This document shows, piece after piece, positions 1 through 6,147 of a stretch of DNA of 6,501 nt (positions are counted from its first letter, which is position 1; each line of letters opens with the position of its first letter). Location: positions 2,886 to 9,386 of the forward strand of contig DKBD01000023.1 of assembly GCA_002451055.1 (NCBI GenBank), given 5' to 3'. Source of the stretch: Nitrospira sp. UBA6909. Lineage in GTDB: Bacteria; Nitrospirota; Nitrospiria; Nitrospirales; Nitrospiraceae. The notes under the pieces were generated by a model. The model made no database searches. It saw only the letters and a program-made list of their open reading frames with translations, and was not told where the DNA came from. The translations under genes and the position numbers were made by a program.

Positions 1-461
1 TCGATGGCCTTGATGCCGGTCTGGAGTGGTTCACGGACGGACTGACGGGTATTCACGCCGGGCGCGACGACTTCAATGCGCGAGGAATGCTGCGACGTAA
101 TCGGTCCCTTGCCGTCGATCGGCTGGCCAATGGCGTTCACCACACGGCCGACGAGCGCTTCGCCCACTGGGATTTCCGCGATGCGGCCCGTTCGCTTAAC
201 CTGATCGCCTTCCTTGATGCCGACATCGTCGCCCATGAGCACCGCGCCCACGTTGTCTTCTTCCAGATTGAGTGCGATCCCATAAAGACCGCCTGGAAAT
301 TCCAGCATTTCGCCGGCCATGGCACCGTCGAGGCCATAGACCTTAGCGATACCGTCGCCGACCTGGATGACCGAGCCGGTTTCCTTAACATCAACCTGCT
401 TGTCGAAACCTTTGATTTTTTCCTTGATGATCGCGCTGATTTCTTCTGCCTTGATCTGCAT
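1..461 (-). CDS. atpA: F-type ATP synthase subunit alpha, N-terminal part (partial)
   Basis: This is the alpha subunit of the F1 catalytic head, which alternates with beta in the alpha3beta3 hexamer and carries non-catalytic nucleotide sites at the cytoplasmic face of the inner membrane. The reading begins [16 protein letters not shown], the N-terminal helix that contacts delta in this family. It continues through the beta-barrel domain (about residues 25-95) with the characteristic stretches [38 protein letters not shown] and [17 protein letters not shown]. The last 20 visible residues include [11 protein letters not shown]. The gene leaves the window after 153 codons, just before the expected Walker A loop, so the nucleotide site cannot be inspected. 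An AAGGAG ribosome binding site at 467-472 sits 5 nt before the ATG and directly behind the atpH stop, so the two genes are translated from one mRNA. Identification is very secure. Confidence 0.98.
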   Translation of the reverse strand, partial: MQIKAEEISAIIKEKIKGFDKQVDVKETGSVIQVGDGIAKVYGLDGAMAGEMLEFPGGLYGIALNLEEDNVGAVLMGDDVGIKEGDQVKRTGRIAEIPVGEALVGRVVNAIGQPIDGKGPITSQHSSRIEVVAPGVNTRQSVREPLQTGIKAI

Positions 462-474
462 GACGACTCCTTCA

Positions 475-1014
475 CTAATCTCGTGTCAGCAACGACTGTA
501 TGGCATTCAAGCGACCTCGAACGGTGCTATCGACTACGGTGCTGCCGATATGGACCTGCAGACCGGCGAGGTGATTGCCGTCGACTTGAAAAGTCACTTC
601 GACCTCTCGCTTGAGTGTGTCGCGCAACCGCGTTCTGATTCGATCTTGCTCGGTCTGCGACAGCGCTGTCGCGGACGAGACTGTCACTTGCTGAGTACCC
701 TTCGATTGATCGACAATTTTTCCAAATGCGTCCGCAATGTCGGGCAGAAACCGCACACGGTTCTTTTTCACCAACTGGCCGAGAAATGCTTTGCCGGCTG
801 GTGGACACCCGAGCCGATCGCCCAATGCAGTGAGGACCGCGATTTTTTCATCCACGCCAAAGACAGGCGAGGCCACGACGTGCCGTAGAGGGGCTGAGTC
901 CTTCATGGCCTGGCCAAGGCCGTTAAGTGTCCCCCGCGTCGCTTCGATGTTGGATTGATCGAGAAGCTCGAAGAGTGCCTGTGCGTAACGCCGCGCAACT
1001 GCTGTCTTAATCAC
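475..1014 (-). CDS. atpH: F-type ATP synthase subunit delta (OSCP family)
   Basis: The delta subunit sits on top of F1 and links it to the peripheral b stalk, resisting rotor torque. The 179-residue length is normal for the family. Family landmarks are the N-terminal [13 protein letters not shown] helix, the central [21 protein letters not shown] segment, and the C-terminal [21 protein letters not shown] signature, which binds the stalk. The start codon is GTG (1012-1014). It is forced, because an in-frame TAA lies only seven codons upstream with no other start between. The ribosome binding site is weak (GTGGA-like), which may keep delta expression low relative to alpha. The stop is 13 nt before the atpA ATG. 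No b-subunit gene (atpF) lies upstream. Instead there is intergenic DNA and a divergent gene, so this appears to be the first gene of an F1 operon with the Fo genes elsewhere. Confidence 0.97.
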   Translation of the reverse strand: MIKTAVARRYAQALFELLDQSNIEATRGTLNGLGQAMKDSAPLRHVVASPVFGVDEKIAVLTALGDRLGCPPAGKAFLGQLVKKNRVRFLPDIADAFGKIVDQSKGTQQVTVSSATALSQTEQDRIRTRLRDTLKREVEVTFQVDGNHLAGLQVHIGSTVVDSTVRGRLNAIQSLLTRD

Positions 1015-1031
1015 TGTCGGAATCCACTTGC

Positions 1032-1047
1032 TTTATCTAGAGATAAA
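1032..1047. repeat. 16-bp dyad TTTATCT-AG-AGATAAA upstream of atpH
   Basis: Seven-base arms are perfectly complementary around a 2-nt centre. The dyad lies 18 nt upstream of the atpH GTG, within its probable leader. The octamer GAGATAAA at its right arm (1040-1047) recurs in the same orientation at 1170-1177, near the possible promoter of the divergent gene. This spacing suits a protein-binding half-site shared by both transcription units, but no regulator is identifiable. Confidence 0.5.
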
Positions 1048-1057
1048 CTTGAGACAA

Positions 1058-1086
1058 ACGAACCAGGTTCGTGCTGAGCGCACGAA
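1058..1086. repeat. Overlapping palindrome and hairpin in atpH leader
   Basis: Positions 1058-1072 form a perfect palindrome, ACGAACC-A-GGTTCGT. Its right arm is reused in a second stem: TTCGTGC (1068-1074) pairs with GCACGAA (1080-1086) around a 5-nt loop. The two foldings share bases 1068-1072 and so exclude each other. If atpH is transcribed from the candidate promoter at 1099-1128, both would lie in its leader RNA. The 1-nt centre of the first element makes it better as a DNA operator than as an RNA hairpin. Function is inferred only. Confidence 0.5.
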
Positions 1087-1098
1087 AATAAGGTCGTA

Positions 1099-1128
1099 AC
1101 GGTACCACTTGACAGTACGGGCTGTCAA
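1099..1128 (-). promoter_or_regulatory. Candidate promoter of the atpHA operon
   Basis: On the minus strand a perfect TTGACA (1128-1123) is followed, after 18 nt, by TACCGT (1104-1099), which shares three of six bases with TATAAT including the key second A and last T. Transcription would start near 1092 and give a leader of about 78 nt before the atpH GTG, carrying the dyads at 1032-1086. The -10 box is poor, so this is a tentative call. Confidence 0.3.
1109..1128. repeat. 20-bp inverted repeat TTGACAG-N6-CTGTCAA
   Basis: Two perfect 7-base arms flank a 6-nt spacer (TACGGG). Each arm contains a consensus sigma70 -35 hexamer, TTGACA, one on each strand. The arm reading towards atpH has a plausible but weak -10 partner. 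The arm reading towards the HEAT gene has no -10 match at 16-18 nt. The shape is typical of a dimeric regulator site placed over a -35 box, but the binding protein is unknown. Confidence 0.55.
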
Positions 1129-1196
1129 TCTGGCGGGTGAACAAGTTTTCATGATCCTTCGGCGAGTGAGAGATAAATTTCAGTGGCTGGCAGTAT

Positions 1197-1202
1197 TATA
1201 AT
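1197..1202 (+). promoter_or_regulatory. Possible -10 box (TATAAT) for the HEAT-repeat gene
   Basis: An exact TATAAT lies about 80 nt upstream of the HEAT gene start, in an AT-rich pocket of otherwise GC-rich DNA. No convincing -35 element is found 15-18 nt upstream (the best window reads TAAATT), and there is no extended TG motif. The short inverted repeat CAGTG (1181-1185) and CACTG (1205-1209) flanks the box. Expected start of transcription is near 1209. Confidence 0.35.
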
Positions 1203-1271
1203 GACACTGGTGTTCGAAGGGTTGACCCTGAGGGCATCACACTACGCAATGGCAGGTGGAGAGGGGAAACT

Positions 1272-1277
1272 GAGAGG
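1272..1277 (+). promoter_or_regulatory. Ribosome binding site deciding the HEAT-gene start
   Basis: GAGAGG ends 6 nt before the ATG at 1284, an ideal spacing. A GTG directly in front at 1281 would leave only 3 nt. The ATG is therefore preferred, making the protein one residue shorter than the maximal reading. Confidence 0.6.
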
Positions 1278-1283
1278 TGCGTG

Positions 1284-2366
1284 ATGAAATCACGGTATAC
1301 CCTCAATGCGTTGACGCTTCTGTTATCGTTCTGCCTGGCGGCCTCCCCCGCATCGGCCTACCGGGAATACTTCACGCCTGAGCAAAAAGCCCGACTGGAA
1401 AGAATTCAGACCGTTCGAGTGGAAGCAATCGCCCTGACGGATAAGGGCGCGGCGGATACCGGATCTCTGGTGGAAGTCGCGTCTCGCCGCCTCGGCGAGC
1501 TTGGCTATGCCGTGATATCGGATCAGACGGAACCCCACGACGTCGTACTTCGGATCAAATGCGAACAGCGCAAGACATGGGAAGGCACTACCGCCAGCGG
1601 CGGCGATGCGGATCTCCCCGACGCGCCGTCACGACTCTGGAAAGGGCCGGCCTGCCAGCTAACCTATGTGCTGGGCGGCTTGAAGATTAACTGGCAGAAA
1701 GAAGTGCGCACGGAGTTTGACGACGCCGTGACCGCCGCCCAAGCGGCGGAGGCCACCGACCCCGGCGCCTATGCGCTCAGCAAGTTACAAGAGGCGCTTG
1801 AACGGTACGAGTTTCCGCTGCTCTTGGCGGCAGAATGGGGCCATCCGGAACGTCTTCTAAGACTGCTGGATTCACCCGATACGAGTCAGGCCAGAAAAAT
1901 CAAAATCATCTCACTCATAGGCGAGATGCGGGCCGACGAAGCACTACCGAGACTTACGGAAGCGCTGAAAGACCGAGACCTTGCCAAACAGGCGCTTGTC
2001 GCCATGGGCAATCTCGGGAGGGAGAGCATTCCGCTTCTCATCGAGATCATGAACTCCTCTCCCCAGCCGGAGATCCAAGCAGCGGCGGCCAAAGGACTTG
2101 GGCGGATCGGAGGTATTGCCGGCGATGCGTCCGTCGTCCTGCCTCTGTTGGTCAAACTTCAAGACCCTGAGACGGACTGGACCGTCCTGACAGAGGTCGC
2201 CTGGGCCCTCGGTAAGATTCCGGACAAGCGGTCGATCCAACCGCTGTACGATCTGGACAAGAAACTCCAAGCCATCCGCGACCCAGAAAATATGGTATTG
2301 AGGAAGCTGAAGGAAGCGGTCTTCTGGGCCATCAAACAGTGCGACACCTGGGACCAGTACAGTTGA
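1284..2366 (+). CDS. Secreted HEAT-repeat protein with unrecognised N-terminal domain
   Basis: The predicted 360-residue protein starts with a classical signal peptide: a KSR positive end, the hydrophobic LTLLLSFCLAA, and an SPASA cleavage site after residue 25. It is therefore probably periplasmic. Residues 41-135 form a separate alpha/beta-looking domain (TVRVEAIALTDKG, then RRLGELGYAVI and HDVVLRIKCEQ), loosely like small envelope lipoprotein domains of the DUF4136/LPP20 sort; I cannot name it. Cys93 and Cys124 could form a disulfide in the periplasm. From about residue 186 to 350 the sequence is a helical array of five or six HEAT-like units, for example residues 203-230, 232-262 and 263-293, with repeated leucine, alanine and LG/IG positions. 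HEAT arrays usually bind other proteins, so a scaffold or adaptor role is likely. No catalytic motif is seen. It is divergent from atpH and convergent with the OmpA gene. Confidence 0.88.
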   Translation: MKSRYTLNALTLLLSFCLAASPASAYREYFTPEQKARLERIQTVRVEAIALTDKGAADTGSLVEVASRRLGELGYAVISDQTEPHDVVLRIKCEQRKTWEGTTASGGDADLPDAPSRLWKGPACQLTYVLGGLKINWQKEVRTEFDDAVTAAQAAEATDPGAYALSKLQEALERYEFPLLLAAEWGHPERLLRLLDSPDTSQARKIKIISLIGEMRADEALPRLTEALKDRDLAKQALVAMGNLGRESIPLLIEIMNSSPQPEIQAAAAKGLGRIGGIAGDASVVLPLLVKLQDPETDWTVLTEVAWALGKIPDKRSIQPLYDLDKKLQAIRDPENMVLRKLKEAVFWAIKQCDTWDQYS

Positions 2367-2499
2367 TGGGTCACCCTGATGGAACCGCTGAGGGCGCGCA
2401 CCACAGAATTGAAGCCAACACTTCCTGGGGTGCGGGATTATGATGCCGGATGTCGGAGAGGCGAGACGTATCTATTCACCAAGAATGAGCACACTGGCA

Positions 2500-2532
2500 C
2501 CGGGGGATTTTCCCATTCGGGAAATCCCCCGG
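2500..2532. terminator. Strong hairpin between convergent genes (bidirectional terminator candidate)
   Basis: CCGGGGGATTT (2500-2510) pairs perfectly with AAATCCCCCGG (2522-2532). Inside it, CCC (2512-2514) pairs with GGG (2519-2521), with one bulged T and an ATTC loop, giving 14 base pairs. It lies 134 nt past the HEAT gene stop and 24 nt past the OmpA gene stop, so it can serve both convergent transcripts. Neither side has a clear U-tract, so it may act with Rho or mainly protect 3' ends rather than being a textbook intrinsic terminator. Confidence 0.6.
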
Positions 2533-2555
2533 CTGCGGGAACAGTTCAGCCCACC

Positions 2556-3458
2556 TTACTTCGTGACACGCACCTCCACACGACGATTCTTCGCCCGGCC
2601 CGCCTCCGTACGATTGGAAGCCACCGGCTTTGTATCAGCAAAACCCGCCGTGGCAAGGTTACTCATTCCGCCTTCCTCCAGCGCTTGGGCAGCGTGAGCA
2701 GCCCGGGCATCTGACAATTCCTGGTTCGAAGCGAACTCCTTCTTCAAGGTGCCCCGAAGAGGTCGGTCATCCGTATGCCCCTCGACGGCAACATTGTACT
2801 CGGGGTATTCTTTCAGTACTTCCCCGACTTTTCTGAGCGCCTTGACCCCACCCGGCTTGAGCTGCGCTTCGCCCGACTCAAATAAGTAACTGGAAGCCAG
2901 CTTGATCAACAGACGCTCGCCGTTTAGATCAATCGCGATATCACCTTTCTCGATCTGCGGTCTGAGCGCTCGGATGAGCCCCTGCTTCGCGGTTTCCAGC
3001 TGTACCACAGGGCTCACCGGCGGTTGAGCAGACTGGGCTGCGGCCAGTTGGCCCTCCAAATCCGCTACGCGCTGACTCGCATCGTCCAGTTGACGCTCAA
3101 GATCCACGATGCGCTGAGTCGCGGCCGCAGATTCCGCCGCAAGCCGACCCTGGTCGGCCAGCTGTCCATCCAATTCACTGACCCGATTGCTCAAGACCGC
3201 GTTCTCACGGCGCGCCGCTTCCAGTTCGTCGGCCAGCCGTTGACGGTCTCCCTCAAGAACTGCCAGCCTTGCGGCCATTTCTTGCAACGCATCTGGAGCC
3301 GCCGCCTTCTTCATCGTAGCTGGGCACCCACCGTCCAAGACATAGCCATACCATCGATCGATACACACCTCAGGCTGCTTGACGTGCTTGACGTGCGAAG
3401 AACAGCCCATCAAAATAAGCAAGCCCAACATGACAATTATGGGTTTCACCCTCTGCAT
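2556..3458 (-). CDS. OmpA-family peptidoglycan-associated lipoprotein with coiled coil
   Basis: This 300-residue protein likely tethers an envelope membrane to the cell wall. Residues 1-19 are a lipoprotein signal (IIVMLGLLILMG) ending in the lipobox LMGC, with Cys19 as the lipidated residue. Ser20 follows, which suits outer-membrane sorting. A short region has two cysteines, Cys32 and Cys45, in CIDRWYGYVLDGGC, a possible disulfide loop. Residues 54-142 are a long Ala/Leu/Gln/Glu-rich coiled coil with heptads. A Pro-rich linker (about 146-150) leads to the C-terminal OmpA-like domain (165-300). This domain has GHTDDRPL (227-234), SNQELSDARA (244-253) and RAKNRRVEVRV (288-298). Asp230 and Arg252 match the pair that grips diaminopimelate in this family. 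The extra residues between them resemble MotB-type domains. The ATG at 3456-3458 is chosen over an upstream in-frame start because of its perfect ribosome binding site and correct signal peptide. Confidence 0.93.
   Translation of the reverse strand: MQRVKPIIVMLGLLILMGCSSHVKHVKQPEVCIDRWYGYVLDGGCPATMKKAAAPDALQEMAARLAVLEGDRQRLADELEAARRENAVLSNRVSELDGQLADQGRLAAESAAATQRIVDLERQLDDASQRVADLEGQLAAAQSAQPPVSPVVQLETAKQGLIRALRPQIEKGDIAIDLNGERLLIKLASSYLFESGEAQLKPGGVKALRKVGEVLKEYPEYNVAVEGHTDDRPLRGTLKKEFASNQELSDARAAHAAQALEEGGMSNLATAGFADTKPVASNRTEAGRAKNRRVEVRVTK
3376..3396. repeat. Tandem 9-bp repeat inside the OmpA lipoprotein gene
   Basis: TGCTTGACG is repeated directly with a third partial copy (about 2.3 units). 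The unit length is a multiple of three, so it simply doubles the tripeptide HVK just after the lipidation site (SSHVKHVKQ, residues 20-28). Copy-number change here would keep the frame and alter only the length of the membrane-proximal linker. Confidence 0.8.
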
Positions 3459-3463
3459 GATGA

Positions 3464-3469
3464 CCTCCT
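3464..3469 (-). promoter_or_regulatory. Perfect ribosome binding site fixing the OmpA lipoprotein start
   Basis: AGGAGG on the minus strand lies 5 nt before the ATG at 3458. It rules in this start and rules out an in-frame start 22 codons upstream (3524), which would bury the signal peptide behind a polar extension. Confidence 0.85.
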
Positions 3470-3482
3470 GTATTGGGATTCC

Positions 3483-3529
3483 ATGACATGTTATGGATTT
3501 GGTCTTCCTGTCCTGCGCGATCATGTCAT
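3483..3529. repeat. 8-bp inverted repeat pair in the OmpA gene leader
   Basis: ATGACATG (3483-3490) and CATGTCAT (3522-3529) are exact inverted copies 31 nt apart. The copy nearer the gene is also part of an imperfect 16-bp palindrome, CCATGACATGTTATGG (3481-3496). The distal copy overlaps the candidate -10 box. They could be paired operator sites or a leader RNA stem; the sequence does not decide. Confidence 0.4.
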
Positions 3530-3549
3530 AGCGGTTGTCTTACTGTCGA
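3520..3549 (-). promoter_or_regulatory. Candidate promoter of the OmpA lipoprotein gene
   Basis: On the minus strand TCGACA (3549-3544; five of six to consensus) is separated by 18 nt from CATGAT (3525-3520; four of six). Transcription would begin near 3513, leaving a leader of about 55 nt with a perfect ribosome binding site. This would let the gene be expressed independently of the upstream kinase. Confidence 0.35.
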
Positions 3550-3556
3550 GCCCTTA

Positions 3557-3573
3557 GGAGACCACGGATCTCC
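3557..3573 (-). terminator. Small hairpin downstream of the kinase gene
   Basis: As RNA from the minus strand, GGAGAUC pairs with GGUCUCC (seven pairs including one G-U) around a CGU loop, 83 nt after the kinase stop. No U-tract follows, so it is only a weak candidate for ending or attenuating kinase transcription before the OmpA gene. Confidence 0.25.
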
Positions 3574-3655
3574 ATCAGTAACTTCTCCTCATTACATGCG
3601 CAGGCGCCACAACTCTTTGTCATCGCATGCTCCAAGAGACAAGTTCGCCGAAGAA

Positions 3656-6091
3656 TCAGAATGTCTCGTCGAGCAAACGTCGCAGCTGCGCGGCCAATTC
3701 AGTCGGTAAAAACGGTTTCTGAATGAACAGCGTGCCCGGCAGGTTGAGAAATACCGGCTTGACCCGTTCGGTATAGCCGGACATGAAGAGTACCTTGAGC
3801 CCAGGCCAACGTTCTCGTAGCCGTTCAGCGACCACCGGACCTGTAAGACGCGGCATGACCACATCCGTCACCAACACAGTGACCGGCTCGGACATGACGG
3901 CGGCCAGCCGGAGAGCTTCCTCTCCGTTGGCGGCTTTGAACACTAGGTACCCATACCCCTCGAGTGCGAGACCAACGAGGTCTCGGACCGCCTTTTGGTC
4001 TTCGACGAGCAACAGTCGCTCACCTCCCCGCATCGGCCGGGAAGACACGGGAGCGGCCGAGGCGGCAGCCTGTTCGATGAAACGCGGAAAGTAGAGTTCG
4101 AAGGTCGTCCCTTCTCCCGGCACGCTGTCGACAAAGATGGCCCCGCGGCTTTGTTTCACGATCCCATACACTGTCGCGAGCCCAAGCCCCGTCCCTTTGC
4201 CTTCATCCTTGGTGGTAAAGAACGGCTCGAAGAGGTGCGAACGCACATCTTGGTCCATGCCGCAGCCGCTGTCCCGGACGGTCAGCTGAACATAGTCGCC
4301 GGGGGTAAACAACGGATTGGATACGAACGCCCCCGGCTGGAGAACAAAATTGGCCGTCGAGATCGTCAACTTGCCTCCGTCAGGCATCGCATCTCTCGCA
4401 TTCACCGCCAGGTTCATCACCACCTGGTCGAATTGCCCTTTATCGACCTGAATCGGCCAAAGATCAGGATCAAGCTTGACGGCCAACTCGATGTCTTCTC
4501 CCATGAGCCTCTTGAGCATCGAGACGATCGCGTTGAGTGATTCGTTCAGAATGACACGCTGCGGCTTGACCACGTGTTGCCGGCTGAATACAAGGAGTTG
4601 TCTTGTCAGGTCCGCGGCTCGTTCCCCCGCCTTGGCAATTTCGTCGAGCAGGGGATACATCGGATCCTCACGTCGCACCTGATCGAGAAGTAATGCGCTG
4701 CAGCCGTTGATGACGGTCAGGAGATTGTTGAAGTCGTGGGCCACTCCTCCCCCGAGACGGCCGATCGCTTCCATTTTCTGCGCTTGCCGGAATTGCTGTT
4801 CCAGCCTCTTTTGCTGGGTAATGTCGATAAAGAATCCCAAGGAACCGGTTACCCGCCCGACAGCGTTGCGACGAGCCACACCCCAGAAACTGACGTCCAC
4901 CGGCGAGCCATCCTTCTGTTGCCGGCGCAGCTCGACGTTTCTGAAAGGGACACCCCGCATGATCGATTCCCAGAGCCGTACGGACTGCTCCTCTTCCTTC
5001 TCGTTACAGGGCACATAGGGAATTTCCAGACCGATCATCTCTCGTTCCGTCCACCCAAAGATGCGCGTCGCAGCGGTGTTCCAACTGACGACTTTGCTCG
5101 CCTCATCAAGCTCGATAATGGCAAACGGCGATTCTTCTATGAGAGTCTTGAGGTGAGCGGTCGTTTGCCGAAGCGCGTCATTCGCACTCAGCAGTTCGCT
5201 CGTCCGCTCCATCACCCGCTGCTCGAGCTGTTGGTACACCTCCTGGAGCGCCTTTTCCTGCAGAACGCGCTCGGTGATATCCTGGCAGACAACGAGCATC
5301 ACCGGCCGGCCGTCGCTTCCCGGCACGACGCGCGCACGCTCGTGTACCTGAATGACGACACCGTCTTTCCTAGCCTTGCGCAGCGCCCACTCGCGCACCG
5401 CCCCAGGATTGGCCAGACAGGCCGCCATCTGCGTCTTGACGCTTTCCCGATCCTCAACAGGGAACACATCGAGCACGGACCGACCAACAAGCTCCGACAT
5501 GGTGTAGCCGAGCTGCTCGGCGCCGGACCGGTTGACCGACAAGATCGTGCCTTCGCTATCCAACGTGAAATACATGATGGGCGCGTCATGGAAAAAGCTC
5601 TGGAGCTTTTCCTCACTGGCGCGTCGCGCTTGCTCGGCCTGTTTGATTGCCGAGATGTCGCGGACAACGGCCTGAAAGCCGATGACCTCCTCATCCTGCT
5701 GCAAGAGCTGCACGTTCTGTCCGACCCAGACTTCGCGTCCCAGTCGTGAGACGAGTGGAAGCTCCAAGTAATTTGAAGGACGGCCGCTCAAGAACTGCCG
5801 CGCATGAAACCGCCAAACCTTTGAGCGATAGTCTTCGCGGATGAATTCCTTGACGTCATGGCCGAGAATCTCGACCGTCGAATAGCCTAGGATTCTGGTC
5901 ACGGCTGGGTTGATGAACGTGATTCGTCCGGAGAGATCCGTGCGGCAGGTGATATCAGAGGCCTGCTCCAGCGCGAAGCGGTAATCCTCGCGGTCGAGGT
6001 CCAGCATCAGCTCCATCTGTTGATCCGCCTGCGGCGAGGGAGAAAACAGGCGTCCTGACTGGGACGATTGTGGATCTATCGCATCGGTCAT
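3656..6091 (-). CDS. Soluble triple-PAS hybrid sensor histidine kinase with C-terminal receiver
   Basis: The predicted 811-residue protein has no signal peptide or membrane segment, so it should sense a cytoplasmic cue. Three PAS domains come first: about residues 38-150, 161-275 and 312-425. The first two are followed by a short linker helix, and a coiled coil (about 275-312) precedes the third. The kinase core follows. The H-box GGGVAHDFNNLLT has His452 as phosphoacceptor. The N-box QVVMNLAVNARDAMPDGG has Asn560 and Asn564. The G1 box is VRDSGCGMD (607-612). The F and G2 boxes are FEPFFTTK and GKGTGLGLA. A receiver domain (about 692-808) ends the protein, with acidic Glu697-Asp698, phospho-Asp743 in VTDVVMPRLTG, Ser771 and Lys792. 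All catalytic residues are present. No residue pattern identifies the ligand or cofactor. The ATG at 6091 is preferred over GTG at 6121 because GGTG lies 7 nt before it and the GTG has no ribosome binding site. The output partner is not visible; a separate phosphotransfer protein or regulator would be needed. Confidence 0.93.
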   Translation of the reverse strand: MTDAIDPQSSQSGRLFSPSPQADQQMELMLDLDREDYRFALEQASDITCRTDLSGRITFINPAVTRILGYSTVEILGHDVKEFIREDYRSKVWRFHARQFLSGRPSNYLELPLVSRLGREVWVGQNVQLLQQDEEVIGFQAVVRDISAIKQAEQARRASEEKLQSFFHDAPIMYFTLDSEGTILSVNRSGAEQLGYTMSELVGRSVLDVFPVEDRESVKTQMAACLANPGAVREWALRKARKDGVVIQVHERARVVPGSDGRPVMLVVCQDITERVLQEKALQEVYQQLEQRVMERTSELLSANDALRQTTAHLKTLIEESPFAIIELDEASKVVSWNTAATRIFGWTEREMIGLEIPYVPCNEKEEEQSVRLWESIMRGVPFRNVELRRQQKDGSPVDVSFWGVARRNAVGRVTGSLGFFIDITQQKRLEQQFRQAQKMEAIGRLGGGVAHDFNNLLTVINGCSALLLDQVRREDPMYPLLDEIAKAGERAADLTRQLLVFSRQHVVKPQRVILNESLNAIVSMLKRLMGEDIELAVKLDPDLWPIQVDKGQFDQVVMNLAVNARDAMPDGGKLTISTANFVLQPGAFVSNPLFTPGDYVQLTVRDSGCGMDQDVRSHLFEPFFTTKDEGKGTGLGLATVYGIVKQSRGAIFVDSVPGEGTTFELYFPRFIEQAAASAAPVSSRPMRGGERLLLVEDQKAVRDLVGLALEGYGYLVFKAANGEEALRLAAVMSEPVTVLVTDVVMPRLTGPVVAERLRERWPGLKVLFMSGYTERVKPVFLNLPGTLFIQKPFLPTELAAQLRRLLDETF

Positions 6092-6147
6092 AGGGCGACA
6101 CCAGAATGAACGCGCTGGCACCTGCAGCGCGGGGGTGGAATCTTACC

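Noticed and set aside
87..614. A 175-codon plus-strand open frame at the left edge
   Set aside because: It is antisense to atpA and the end of atpH, both of which are certain.
1186..1202. A possible sigma54 promoter in the TGGCTGGCAG region
   Set aside because: The GG and GC pairs do not fall at the required -24/-12 spacing; only the TATAAT hexamer is worth noting.
3459..3524. A 22-codon N-terminal extension of the OmpA lipoprotein
   Set aside because: It would place a polar stretch before the signal peptide and ignore a perfect AGGAGG 5 nt before the internal ATG.
3540..3575. An 11-residue leader ORF (MEIRGLLRARQ) on the minus strand with GAGGAG 9 nt upstream
   Set aside because: It has no run of regulatory codons, overlaps the small hairpin and the candidate OmpA gene promoter, and short ORFs with a chance ribosome binding site are common.
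3995..4540. A 181-codon plus-strand open frame
   Set aside because: It is antisense to the kinase catalytic domain, including the N, G and F boxes, and shows no recognisable motif of its own.
4736..5749. A 337-codon open frame on the plus strand
   Set aside because: It lies entirely antisense to the PAS region of the hybrid kinase, whose minus-strand product has clear family motifs. The plus-strand product shows no domain pattern, and GC-rich codon bias commonly creates such mirror frames.
6092..6121. A GTG start adding 10 residues to the hybrid kinase
   Set aside because: There is no ribosome binding site before it, while the ATG at 6091 has GGTG at suitable spacing. It remains possible but less likely.
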